DNA from: CALCMJ01 sp964475415
GTDB lineage: Bacteria > Bacteroidota > Bacteroidia > Chitinophagales > Saprospiraceae
Length of the DNA: 18,585 bases
Reading direction: 5' to 3'
Assembly (NCBI GenBank): GCA_964475415.1
Contig: CAYYWZ010000078.1
Coordinates: forward strand, 1-18,585
Both the position numbers and the translations under genes were made by a program. This document shows, one piece after another, positions 1-7,213 of this stretch. How positions within the stretch are numbered: position 1 is the first letter of the stretch; every line of letters starts with the position of its first letter. Under the pieces are notes generated by a model, which saw only the letters and a program-made list of their open reading frames with translations, made no database searches and was not told where the DNA came from.

Positions 1-676
1 CTAAAAGTATGTCAATACAAATTAAAGATAGAGGTAGTGATACTGCTTGTATTTTAGAAAGTAAGGATAAAATAAATAGTATATAGATAGAAATTACTAG
101 ATAATATTTCGATGAAATTTTATCTCTAATATATAGATAAATAGCAGCAAAATAAAAACTAGCAAATAGAACATCTTTACGTTCGGTAATCCAACTTACT
201 GATTCTACTCTCATCGGATGTGTGCCAAATATTAGAGCTACTAAACCAACTGCTAGTAAACCTAGTCCGAGTTTTCTACTTATAAGAAATACAAGTAAAA
301 CGCATAGTAAGTGCAGTAATATATTGTTTCTATGCCAGGCAGATGGATTGTCTAAACTTATGAAATAATTTTCTAATCCAAAGGTCCATATCGTTAGTGG
401 ATTATAATTTCCAATGACCTTAGTGCTGAAAATTGCTTTTGTTTTAGACCAGAAATTTTCAGCATTAATATTCAAGACATGTTCATTGTTATAAAAGTTT
501 TATCGTCATCCCAGTTGACAAATTCATTGTTCAATGATGGACTAAAACAGATATAAGTTATAAGTATGATTACTTCAATGATACCTATAGATTTCCAATT
601 TGTAGAAATTGAATTTTTGGTTCTCTTTAAAGATTTTTCTTTAGAAGATTGGTTTTTTTTTGTTTGCCCTTTTCAA
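1..676 (-). pseudogene. TMTC/DUF1736-like multi-pass membrane protein, N-terminal part, two apparent frameshifts, runs off the window
   Basis: Reading the minus strand gives a continuous protein only if two single-base indels are corrected. The first is in the run of nine T at 653-661, where eight would join a TTG start at 674-676 to the next segment. The second is at 493-496, where one more A is needed. The corrected protein has a lysine-rich N-terminus, a first membrane helix, then a loop with FVNWDDDK and NNEHVLNINAENFWS. Next come NPSAWHRNN, a helix, and HPMRVESVSWITERKDVLFA, followed by further hydrophobic segments. These motifs are typical of bacterial TPR-containing relatives of TMTC O-mannosyltransferases (GT-C fold, DUF1736), which normally end in TPR repeats; any such repeats would lie outside the window. 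No ATG exists between the hemD stop and the coding part, so the TTG start is a guess. It lies just downstream of hemD and is possibly co-transcribed with it. It may be a real pseudogene or an intact gene with homopolymer errors near the scaffold edge. Confidence 0.65.
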
Positions 677-710
677 CTTATATAATTAATAGAGATATGT
701 AAATTACTAA

Positions 711-1403
711 TTATACGTAATTTAATTCTTTTTTTATGGCGTCGTATAAGCTCTCTTCTGTTCTGTTTTTGGAAATTATTATCTGGCTTTCTGGTACATA
801 GTTCAAGAGTTTCTTATAAGTAGAATTGCCTATTACATAGTACTTTGCAAATTTATCGTGCTTTTTTAAATCGAAAAAATATTCAACATTAAGAGGACTT
901 GTAAAGATGTTATGCTTAGCATCTTCTAGGGACTTTATATCTGCTTTATTATTTTTGTAGGATATGATTTCATAATAACTTTCTTCTTGTAATTCTTGCT
1001 GAATTGTTCTTTTAGAATTAGCTGCTTGTATAAATAAAATGGTCTCTTCCTTGTTAATTAGAGTGATAAAATTACTTATTATTTCAACATTAGATCCATG
1101 GCCCACAAAATCAGAATTTCTACCTAGGTATTTTTCTATAAGAGCATCTGTTTTAGACCCAAATACTGCGATCTTTTGATTAGCTATCTTCTCTTTTTGA
1201 GAAGGGATCAATTGATCAAAAAAACATTTAACGCCATTCTTACTATAAAAGAAAATCCAATTAGTTGAAGGAATTGCTACCAAGGGCAAAGGTATAATTT
1301 CTATCAAAGAAAGATCTTGAATATGATAACCTTGATTCTTTAAATTTTGAAACAACGAATCGGATTCTAGAACTCTACTTATAAAGATATTCTTATTCAT
1401 CAT
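711..1403 (-). CDS. hemD: Uroporphyrinogen-III synthase
   Basis: This protein of about 230 residues matches the HemD fold, which cyclises hydroxymethylbilane with inversion of ring D to give uroporphyrinogen III in the cytosol. The family is very divergent. The recognisable parts are an N-terminal ISR segment, WIFFYSKNGVKCFF (the usual 'ftS.naV..f' region), KIAVFGSKTDALIEKYLG, and a C-terminal FTSPLNVEYFF followed by YYVIGNSTYKKL. The open frame extends upstream to an ATG at 1424, but I prefer the tandem ATG ATG at 1398-1403. These overlap the stop region of the upstream exonuclease-like gene by about 10 bases and place the ISR strand at the usual distance from the N-terminus. Position two genes downstream of hemC supports the call. 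There is no separate promoter, so it is probably read from the hemC promoter. Confidence 0.85.
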   Translation of the reverse strand: MMNKNIFISRVLESDSLFQNLKNQGYHIQDLSLIEIIPLPLVAIPSTNWIFFYSKNGVKCFFDQLIPSQKEKIANQKIAVFGSKTDALIEKYLGRNSDFVGHGSNVEIISNFITLINKEETILFIQAANSKRTIQQELQEESYYEIISYKNNKADIKSLEDAKHNIFTSPLNVEYFFDLKKHDKFAKYYVIGNSTYKKLLNYVPESQIIISKNRTEESLYDAIKKELNYV

Positions 1404-1986
1404 CAAAAATATCTTCGAACGCACCTACTTTCATCAAAGCGATAAAGCATCTAGAAGCTGCAATTACATCTGCTCTTGCATTGTTAGCAGGACTATATTT
1501 TTGTTTGAATATTATCGCGTGCATCTCTTGTAATGATGGCCATTTGTATCCTCCAGTCTTACTAGGTATTTTACAATAGAATGTACTTTCATGCATAAGA
1601 CAATATCGTTCTTTTTTGAATAGATCATGATTTATTCCCTTTCTTAAGTACTCTGCTGCAAGGACATTTTCGTTGAAATTCATGTTGTGTGCAAAAAGAT
1701 ATTCAACATCCTTTAAAGAATCATTAAATTGTGTTAGTACCTCATCTAGATCAGCAGCTTTTTCTTTAATATCTTCTTCATCTATTTTACAAAAAGATGA
1801 AATCTCAGGAGTAAATCCAAAACCTTCAGGCTTTATGATGCAATCATAATCCTTAATTGGCTTCAACTTATCATCTAATATTATCCATGAGAGATGGATC
1901 ATTCTAGGCCAACTAAAAGTATCGCTAAATGATGCTTTCCAGTTTTTAGGTTTTGCAATGCCTGAAGCATCAAAGACCATGTACAT
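1393..1986 (-). CDS. DnaQ-fold 3'-5' exonuclease-like protein with degenerate active site
   Basis: The 197-residue protein resembles the DEDDh exonuclease domain common in Bacteroidota. It keeps the framework PKNWKA (residues 13-18), WPRMIHLSWI, IIKPEGF, an AHNMNF block, KWPSLQEMHAIIF and NARADVIAASRCF. In this family the active site is D-E-D-H-D. Here the first Asp (D6) and last Asp (D173) remain, but the FDTETTG motif has become FDASGIA, so Glu is replaced by S8. The HNxxFD motif reads HNMNFN, with N105 for Asp, and the usual His five residues before the last Asp is N168. With three of five catalytic residues gone, it is probably not a nuclease. It may have a structural or binding role, or be decaying. 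It starts at the ATG at 1986 (a second ATG is at 1980), six bases after the hemC stop, and overlaps hemD, so the three genes form an operon. Its function in a heme cluster is unknown. Confidence 0.75.
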   Translation of the reverse strand: MYMVFDASGIAKPKNWKASFSDTFSWPRMIHLSWIILDDKLKPIKDYDCIIKPEGFGFTPEISSFCKIDEEDIKEKAADLDEVLTQFNDSLKDVEYLFAHNMNFNENVLAAEYLRKGINHDLFKKERYCLMHESTFYCKIPSKTGGYKWPSLQEMHAIIFKQKYSPANNARADVIAASRCFIALMKVGAFEDIFDDE

Positions 1987-1992
1987 ATGTTT

Positions 1993-2877
1993 CTATTTTA
2001 GTTTTTCAAATAATTTTTCAGCTAGTTGGAATGTCGTACTTTGAGAGATATGAGCATATGTTGCAGGACCGTTCCAGGTATCAGATCTTACTCCATAAGC
2101 ATGATAGTATCCCATACTATCTTTATAGCAATATAAACCAAAAGGTAACTGACATCCACCGTCAAACATTCTTAGTATTTTTCGTTCTATATTCGTAACT
2201 TCAGAAACTTCCGAGTTATGAATCTTGCTAAATATTTTTCTAATATTTACATCTCCCACTCTACATTGATAGGCTAAGACACCTTGTGCTGGTGCTGGTA
2301 TAAACTCTCTAGGAAACAACTCTATATGCTCAAGATCACTTATGTCTAATTGTAGTCGCTCTATACCTGCAGAGGCCAATAAGATAGCATCATAATCACC
2401 ATCTCGTAACTTTTGTATTCTAGTGGGCACATTGCCTCTGATATCTTTAACATTGACATGAGGAGCATAATGCAATATTTGACATTTTCGCCTAGCCGAC
2501 GAAGTTCCTACTACTGCACCTTTTTTCAACTTATAGATAGCTCCATTATCCACAAGATCCTTTCTTATAAGCAGACTATCTGTAGGATTAGCTCTGTAAG
2601 AAACGGCTGTTATACATAATCCTTCTGGATTAGTTGTAGGAAGATCTTTCATAGAATGTACAGCAACATCAACCTTTTCGTTTAACAGCGCATCTTCTAG
2701 TTCTTTAGTGAAAAAACCTTTTCCTTCTAATTTGTCAAAACTAAGGTGTTGTATTTTGTCCCCTTTAGTCTTAATAATTTGAATCTTAGATTCTACACCA
2801 TGCTCCGCAAGTTGGGTTTGCAAGTAATTTGCTTGCCATAATGCAAGCTTAGATCCCCTTGTACCTATTTTTACCAT
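1993..2877 (-). CDS. hemC: Hydroxymethylbilane synthase (porphobilinogen deaminase)
   Basis: It polymerises four porphobilinogen molecules into hydroxymethylbilane in the cytosol, the substrate for HemD two genes downstream. The 294-residue length is normal for the family (about 300). It begins IGTRGSKLALWQA. It carries the catalytic Asp in VHSMKDLPT (D78) and the arginine-rich substrate-binding stretches GTSSARRKCQ and IRGNVPTRIQKLRDGDYDAILLASAG. The dipyrromethane-cofactor cysteine lies in GGCQLPFG (C242, the same number as in E. coli). The start is ATG at 2875-2877, directly before VKIGTRGSK. It is divergent from lpxD across about 106 bases. No good Shine-Dalgarno site or TAnnTTTG box is visible upstream on this strand. 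Confidence 0.97.
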   Translation of the reverse strand: MVKIGTRGSKLALWQANYLQTQLAEHGVESKIQIIKTKGDKIQHLSFDKLEGKGFFTKELEDALLNEKVDVAVHSMKDLPTTNPEGLCITAVSYRANPTDSLLIRKDLVDNGAIYKLKKGAVVGTSSARRKCQILHYAPHVNVKDIRGNVPTRIQKLRDGDYDAILLASAGIERLQLDISDLEHIELFPREFIPAPAQGVLAYQCRVGDVNIRKIFSKIHNSEVSEVTNIERKILRMFDGGCQLPFGLYCYKDSMGYYHAYGVRSDTWNGPATYAHISQSTTFQLAEKLFEKLK

Positions 2878-2971
2878 TTTATCAAAATATGTCCGTAAAG
2901 ATAGCTTGACTATGTAATAATTGTTGTCTAGGAAGAGTTTTTAAATTACTTTTATTCGAGAAACCTTTTAT

Positions 2972-2979
2972 TAACTTTG
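2972..2979 (+). promoter_or_regulatory. Candidate Bacteroidota -7 element before lpxD
   Basis: The octamer TAACTTTG fits the Bacteroidota -7 consensus TAnnTTTG. It ends four bases before the lpxD ATG at 2984. If it is used, transcription would start at or very near the initiation codon, giving a leaderless or nearly leaderless mRNA. I do not see a good TTG at the expected upstream spacing, so this is tentative. Confidence 0.35.
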
Positions 2980-2983
2980 TTTT

Positions 2984-4042
2984 ATGGGAATAACTATTGG
3001 CAAAATAGCTGATTTACTAGATGCAGATATACCTCATCATGTTCAAGATTATCAGATTACAGGTATTAACATTTTAGATCAGGCTAAACCAGGTGAAATA
3101 TCCTTCTTTTCTAATGATAGATACAGAACTTTACTGAATAATACATCTGCTTCTGCCGTAATTGTTGGTAAAGATGAGCCTATAGCTGATGATATCAAAT
3201 GGATTGCTATCACAGTAGAGGATGTATATCACGCGTTGGCTAAAATACTTACACTTTTTTCTCCCCCTAGCGAGTACCGTCATAAGGTCTCTAAAACTGC
3301 TATTGTGAGAGATGATTCTAATATACACGAACGATCATATATAGGTCACCATGTCGTAATACAGCCTGGGGCTGCTATAGCTGAAGGTGCTGTTATTATG
3401 GGGAATAATTATGTGGGGAAAAATGCCAAAATAGGTGCAAACACCATATTATATCCAGGCGTTGTATTGTTAGATGATTGCATAATTGGTGAAAATTGTA
3501 TCATTCATGCTAATACTGTTATTGGTTCTGATGGTTTTGGTTACGTTTTTGTAGATAATAGATATCAGAAGATACCTCAGATAGGAAATGTAATTATCGA
3601 GGATCATGTAGAGATCGGTAGTAATTGTTCCATAGATAGAGCATCTATAGGTTCTACTTTGATAAAAAAAGGTGCAAAACTTGACAATCTTATACAGATA
3701 GCTCACAATGTAAAAATTGGTGAAAACTCAGCAATTGCTGCACAGGCGGGAATTGCAGGAAGCACCACCTTAGGGGATTATTGTCAAGTAGGAGGTCAAG
3801 CGGGTATTGTAGGTCATCTAACGATTAGTTCTATGACTAAGATACAAGCTCAGAGTGGGGTTACCAGAAGTGTAACAAAAGAAGGATCAAAATTATACGG
3901 ATATCCTGCTATAGAATATAATAATTATTTGAGATCTTATGCTGGATTTAAGAACTTACCAGAATTACTCAAAAGAGTAAAAGATCTAGAAAACCAGGTG
4001 AATTCTATTAAGAAAGAACATGAATCAAAAGACAATAGCTAA
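2984..4042 (+). CDS. lpxD: UDP-3-O-(3-hydroxyacyl)glucosamine N-acyltransferase
   Basis: LpxD adds the second 3-hydroxyacyl chain, from acyl-ACP, to UDP-3-O-acylglucosamine in the lipid A pathway, at the cytosolic side of the inner membrane. The 352-residue length is normal. Residues 1 to about 100 form the uridine-binding N-terminal domain (IADLLDAD, PGEISFFSN). The middle is a left-handed beta helix of hexapeptide repeats, including IGSDGFGYV and IGSNCSIDRASIG. The catalytic histidine is in QIAHNV (H241, equivalent to E. coli H239). The C-terminus is a charged helix (RVKDLENQVNSIKKE), as expected for the trimer. It is the first gene of a plus-strand operon and overlaps the next gene by 23 bases. 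Confidence 0.97.
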   Translation: MGITIGKIADLLDADIPHHVQDYQITGINILDQAKPGEISFFSNDRYRTLLNNTSASAVIVGKDEPIADDIKWIAITVEDVYHALAKILTLFSPPSEYRHKVSKTAIVRDDSNIHERSYIGHHVVIQPGAAIAEGAVIMGNNYVGKNAKIGANTILYPGVVLLDDCIIGENCIIHANTVIGSDGFGYVFVDNRYQKIPQIGNVIIEDHVEIGSNCSIDRASIGSTLIKKGAKLDNLIQIAHNVKIGENSAIAAQAGIAGSTTLGDYCQVGGQAGIVGHLTISSMTKIQAQSGVTRSVTKEGSKLYGYPAIEYNNYLRSYAGFKNLPELLKRVKDLENQVNSIKKEHESKDNS

Positions 4043-5417
4043 TCAAATATCATTTTCTGGTGTAGGACTACACTCAGGGAAACAGTCCAAGGTAAAAATA
4101 CTCCCAGCCCCAACAAAAACTGGAATATTATTCAGGATAATAGAAAATGAAAAGGCAATAAGCGAAATAAAAGCAGATCTGAAATTTGCAGATCAGAGCG
4201 AAAGATGTACCTCTCTTAAAAAAGCCGATGCATCGATATTGACAGTAGAACATTTATTATCAGCGCTTTATGGTAAACAAATAGATAATGTAATTATCGA
4301 AGTCGAAGGAAACGAAATTCCTATCCTCGACGGAAGCGCTAAGACCTATATGGAGCTCATAGAAGAAGCGGGCGTAGAGGAGCAAGATGAAGAAAGAACT
4401 TATTTTGAAGTAGAAGATTTAATTCATTTTGTAGATAAGGACACAAATTCTGAGTATTTCGCTTCTCCTTCAGATGATTTTAGCCTAGATATAAGTATTG
4501 AGTTTAAAGACAAAGCTATAGATTTTCAATCGGCTATTTATCATAAGAATGTAAATTACGCTTCTCAAATAGCTCCTGCTAGGACCTTTGTCAAATTAGA
4601 AGAAATAACCAGCTTATTAAAAAAGGGTTTAATAAAAGGAGGAAGTCTTAAAAATGCACTTATTCTTTCTGATGATCATATCAAAGAAGATAATCTCGAT
4701 TATATAAGGGACAAATATGACCTTCACAATATTGAAGTGGATATAGAAGATCTCAAATTAAATCAACAGAACTTTGTAAACGAACCTGCTAGGCATAAAC
4801 TATTAGACCTAATTGGTGATTTAGCCTTGTTAGGTAAGCCCCTTAAAGCGAAAATTTCGGCAAAGAGACCAGGACATAAGTCTAATATAGCTTTCGGGAA
4901 TCACCTGAAAGAATACTTCATGAAAAAAAGGAAGTTGAAGGGCATGCCTATTTACGATCCTATTCAAACCCCACTTTACGACATAGAAGAGATCAAGAAA
5001 AGGTTGCCACATAGATATCCTTTCCTTCTGGTAGATAAAATATTAGAGTTAACTGAGACCAGTGTAGTTGGTGTTAAAAATGTAACTGGAAACGAGGCTT
5101 TTTTCGAAGGGCATTTTCCAGGTAACCCCGTTTTTCCAGGCGTATTGCAAATGGAGGCACTCGCACAAACAGGTGGTATATTAGCCTTAAGTACAGTAGA
5201 TGATCCAGAAAATTGGGACACCTATTTTTTGAAAATGGATAATGTGAAATTTAAAAATATTGTTAGACCTGGAGATACTATAATATTGAAAATGGAATTA
5301 TTGAGTCCTGTTAGAAGAGGTATTTTCGCTATGAATGGTACAGCTTATGTCGGAGAAAAAATTGTTTCAGAAGGCGTGCTAACAGCACAAATAATAAGAA
5401 GAAATCTAGCTAAATGA
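4020..5417 (+). CDS. lpxC/fabZ: Bifunctional LpxC/FabZ: UDP-3-O-acyl-GlcNAc deacetylase fused to 3-hydroxyacyl-ACP dehydratase
   Basis: This is a 465-residue fusion. Residues 1 to about 305 are LpxC, the zinc deacetylase that commits sugar to lipid A. The zinc ligands are H78 (in VEHLLSA, next to E77) and H259 and D263 (in ARHKLLD). The catalytic His is H286 in RPGHKSN. A short linker around residues 305-320 leads to FabZ, which dehydrates 3-hydroxyacyl-ACP in fatty acid synthesis; its hot-dog fold has H365 in EGHFPGNPVFPG and E379 in MEALAQ. The FabZ half begins at IKKRLPHRYPFLLVDK. LpxC and FabZ compete for the same acyl-ACP pool, and their fusion is well known in Bacteroidota. The ATG lies inside lpxD (23-base overlap) and the stop overlaps lpxA by four bases, so translation is probably coupled. 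Confidence 0.97.
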   Translation: MNQKTIANQISFSGVGLHSGKQSKVKILPAPTKTGILFRIIENEKAISEIKADLKFADQSERCTSLKKADASILTVEHLLSALYGKQIDNVIIEVEGNEIPILDGSAKTYMELIEEAGVEEQDEERTYFEVEDLIHFVDKDTNSEYFASPSDDFSLDISIEFKDKAIDFQSAIYHKNVNYASQIAPARTFVKLEEITSLLKKGLIKGGSLKNALILSDDHIKEDNLDYIRDKYDLHNIEVDIEDLKLNQQNFVNEPARHKLLDLIGDLALLGKPLKAKISAKRPGHKSNIAFGNHLKEYFMKKRKLKGMPIYDPIQTPLYDIEEIKKRLPHRYPFLLVDKILELTETSVVGVKNVTGNEAFFEGHFPGNPVFPGVLQMEALAQTGGILALSTVDDPENWDTYFLKMDNVKFKNIVRPGDTIILKMELLSPVRRGIFAMNGTAYVGEKIVSEGVLTAQIIRRNLAK

Positions 5418-6205
5418 GTAATAAATTATCAAACATAAGTCCTAATGCAAAAATCGGACAGAATGTAACAATTGATAATTTTGTTACGATAAAAGATGAT
5501 GTAGAAATAGGGGATAACTGTACCATTGGACCTAACGTTGTTATCTCAGATGGCGTAAGAATGGGTACAAATTGTAAAATTTTTCCCGGAGCTATATTGG
5601 GGGCGGTTCCTCAGGATCTTAAATTCGAAGGGGAGAAATCATTGTTAAAGATTGGTAATAACGTTACGATTAGAGAGTATTGTACCATAAATAGAGGTAC
5701 TAAGGCTAATAATATGACGGTAATCGGAGATAATTGCCTTCTGATGGCCTATGTACACGTAGCTCATGATTGTATTATTAACGAACACGCTATTCTAGCT
5801 AATAATGTAAATCTGGCTGGTCATATCGAAATAGGAAAGTATGCGATATTGGGTGGACTAAGTGCCGTACATCAGTTTGTCAATATAGGTAGTCACTCCA
5901 TGATAGGTGGTGGTTCTCTAGTTAGAAAAGATGTGCCTCCGTATATAAAGGCTGCAAGAGAACCTCTTTCTTATGTTGGTGTAAATAGCGTAGGACTAAG
6001 AAGAAGAGGGTACTCTAATAAAGATATTCATCACATACAAGATATATATAGAATATTGTTTGTCAAAGGCTACAATACTACCAAGGCAATGCAAATAATA
6101 GAAGCAACAATACAAGCGACCTCATATAGAGAAGAAATTCTCATATCTATCCAGTCTGCTGATAGAGGCATAATGAAAGGATTCAAGCAAGCACTTAACC
6201 AATGA
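5414..6205 (+). CDS. lpxA: UDP-N-acetylglucosamine acyltransferase
   Basis: LpxA catalyses the first step of lipid A synthesis, transfer of a 3-hydroxyacyl group from ACP to UDP-GlcNAc. The 263-residue length is typical (about 260). The protein is a hexapeptide-repeat left-handed beta helix (for example IGDNCTIGPNVVI) with the LpxA-specific GAVPQDLKFEGE. The catalytic His is in the YVHVAHDC motif (H118, equivalent to E. coli H125), followed by NNVNLAGHIEIG. A helical C-terminal domain begins near SVGLRRRGYS. Start and stop both overlap neighbours by four bases (ATGA), placing it between lpxC/fabZ and the ABC gene in one transcript. Confidence 0.97.
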   Translation: MSNKLSNISPNAKIGQNVTIDNFVTIKDDVEIGDNCTIGPNVVISDGVRMGTNCKIFPGAILGAVPQDLKFEGEKSLLKIGNNVTIREYCTINRGTKANNMTVIGDNCLLMAYVHVAHDCIINEHAILANNVNLAGHIEIGKYAILGGLSAVHQFVNIGSHSMIGGGSLVRKDVPPYIKAAREPLSYVGVNSVGLRRRGYSNKDIHHIQDIYRILFVKGYNTTKAMQIIEATIQATSYREEILISIQSADRGIMKGFKQALNQ

Positions 6206-6816
6206 TCATAGATTTACAGAAGGTATCTAAAAGATTTCTGGTAGAATGGGTGATCAAGGATTTTAGCTATACATTCAGTCCTAATAAAATATATGGTCTT
6301 AAAGGTGCTAATGGTACTGGTAAAAGTACGCTTCTAACCCTAGTATCTAGTGCTCTGGTTCCTAGCAGCGGTAAGGTAGAGTTTCGGTCTGATAATAAGG
6401 TAATTCCTGAGGATGATATGTTCAAGCATATAGCTTATGCAGCACCTTTTGCACAGTTGGTAGAGCATTTTACACCAGCTGAGTTGTTTGATCACTACAC
6501 CAGGTTCAAAAGTATAAAGTATGGGAAAGATGAGTTTTTGTCTAAGGTTCTTTTGAAAAAGGAACAAAATCAATACATTTCAGAATTTTCTTCTGGGATG
6601 AAGCATAGATTAGGTCTAGGGCTGTGCTTATTTTCAGAGGCTCCTATTTTACTTTTAGATGAACCTACCTCCTATCTAGATAAAAGTAAACAAGACTGGT
6701 TTTATAATAACCTAACCGCAGTAAAACAAGAGCAAAGAGTTATCATTATGACTTCTAATTCAGAGAAAGATTTCGATTATTGCGATGAACTAATTGACTT
6801 AGATAGAATCATGTAG
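6202..6816 (+). CDS. ABC transporter ATP-binding protein, lone, in the lpx operon
   Basis: This 204-residue nucleotide-binding domain has Walker A GANGTGKS (residues 35-42), a Q-loop region near APFAQL, the ABC signature FSSGM (129-133) and Walker B LLLDEPTSYLD. The H-loop position reads MTSNSE, so the usual histidine is absent. I recall similar short Bacteroidota ATPases next to lpxA that have SNQ-like H-loops, so this may be normal for the subgroup. No membrane-spanning partner is encoded nearby, so the substrate is unknown; a link to envelope or lipid A traffic is only suggested by the four-base overlap with lpxA. Its last 18 bases overlap the end of the convergent MerR gene. Confidence 0.85.
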   Translation: MIIDLQKVSKRFLVEWVIKDFSYTFSPNKIYGLKGANGTGKSTLLTLVSSALVPSSGKVEFRSDNKVIPEDDMFKHIAYAAPFAQLVEHFTPAELFDHYTRFKSIKYGKDEFLSKVLLKKEQNQYISEFSSGMKHRLGLGLCLFSEAPILLLDEPTSYLDKSKQDWFYNNLTAVKQEQRVIIMTSNSEKDFDYCDELIDLDRIM

Positions 6817-7140
6817 ATCCTGTATACCCTTTCTTATTTTCTTAAGCTTAGCTAGTACCTCATTATCTCTTACGGATGGATTTACAACATGTTTATTCTC
6901 TTTAATTTCCTTTTTAGCACCTTCTAAGGTAAATCCTCTCTCTTTTACAAGTGTATAGATCTCTTCTAATTGTTCTATGTCTTTTTTTGTAAATTTTCTA
7001 TCTCCTCTTCTATCCTTCTTAGGTTTCAAGGATGGAAATTCTGTCTCCCAATAGCGTATAAGTGAGGTAGATACAGAAAACATTTCCGCTACTTCTCCTA
7101 TAGTATAATATAATTTAGTAAGTTCTATACTTAATTTCAA
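6799..7140 (-). CDS. MerR-family transcriptional regulator
   Basis: The 113-residue protein has an N-terminal winged helix-turn-helix of the MerR type: YTIGEVAEMFSVSTSLIRYW (residues 12-31), then ETEFPSLKPKKDRRGDRKF and a helical KKDIEQLEEIYTLVKERGFTLEGA dimerisation region. It is short and has no C-terminal effector domain or metal-binding cysteines, so the ligand cannot be inferred. Small MerR proteins of this form are common in Bacteroidota. It is convergent with the ABC gene, sharing 18 bases at the 3' ends, and a candidate promoter lies at 7164-7171. Confidence 0.88.
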   Translation of the reverse strand: MKLSIELTKLYYTIGEVAEMFSVSTSLIRYWETEFPSLKPKKDRRGDRKFTKKDIEQLEEIYTLVKERGFTLEGAKKEIKENKHVVNPSVRDNEVLAKLKKIRKGIQDLHDSI

Positions 7141-7163
7141 ATCGCCAACGTGTTTTGTTAAAT

Positions 7164-7171
7164 CAAAATTA
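7164..7171 (-). promoter_or_regulatory. Candidate -7 element for the MerR gene
   Basis: On the minus strand the octamer reads TAATTTTG, an exact fit to TAnnTTTG, 23 bases before the MerR start at 7140. The surrounding DNA is extremely A/T rich, so chance occurrence is a real risk. No convincing -33 TTG is seen. Confidence 0.35.
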
Positions 7172-7213
7172 TAATTAAAAATATATAATTAATTGATATT
7201 AAAACATTTATAA

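Noticed and set aside
1953..2198. Plus-strand open frame over hemC
   Set aside because: It is antisense to conserved hemC sequence, including the cofactor cysteine region, and has no protein-like features.
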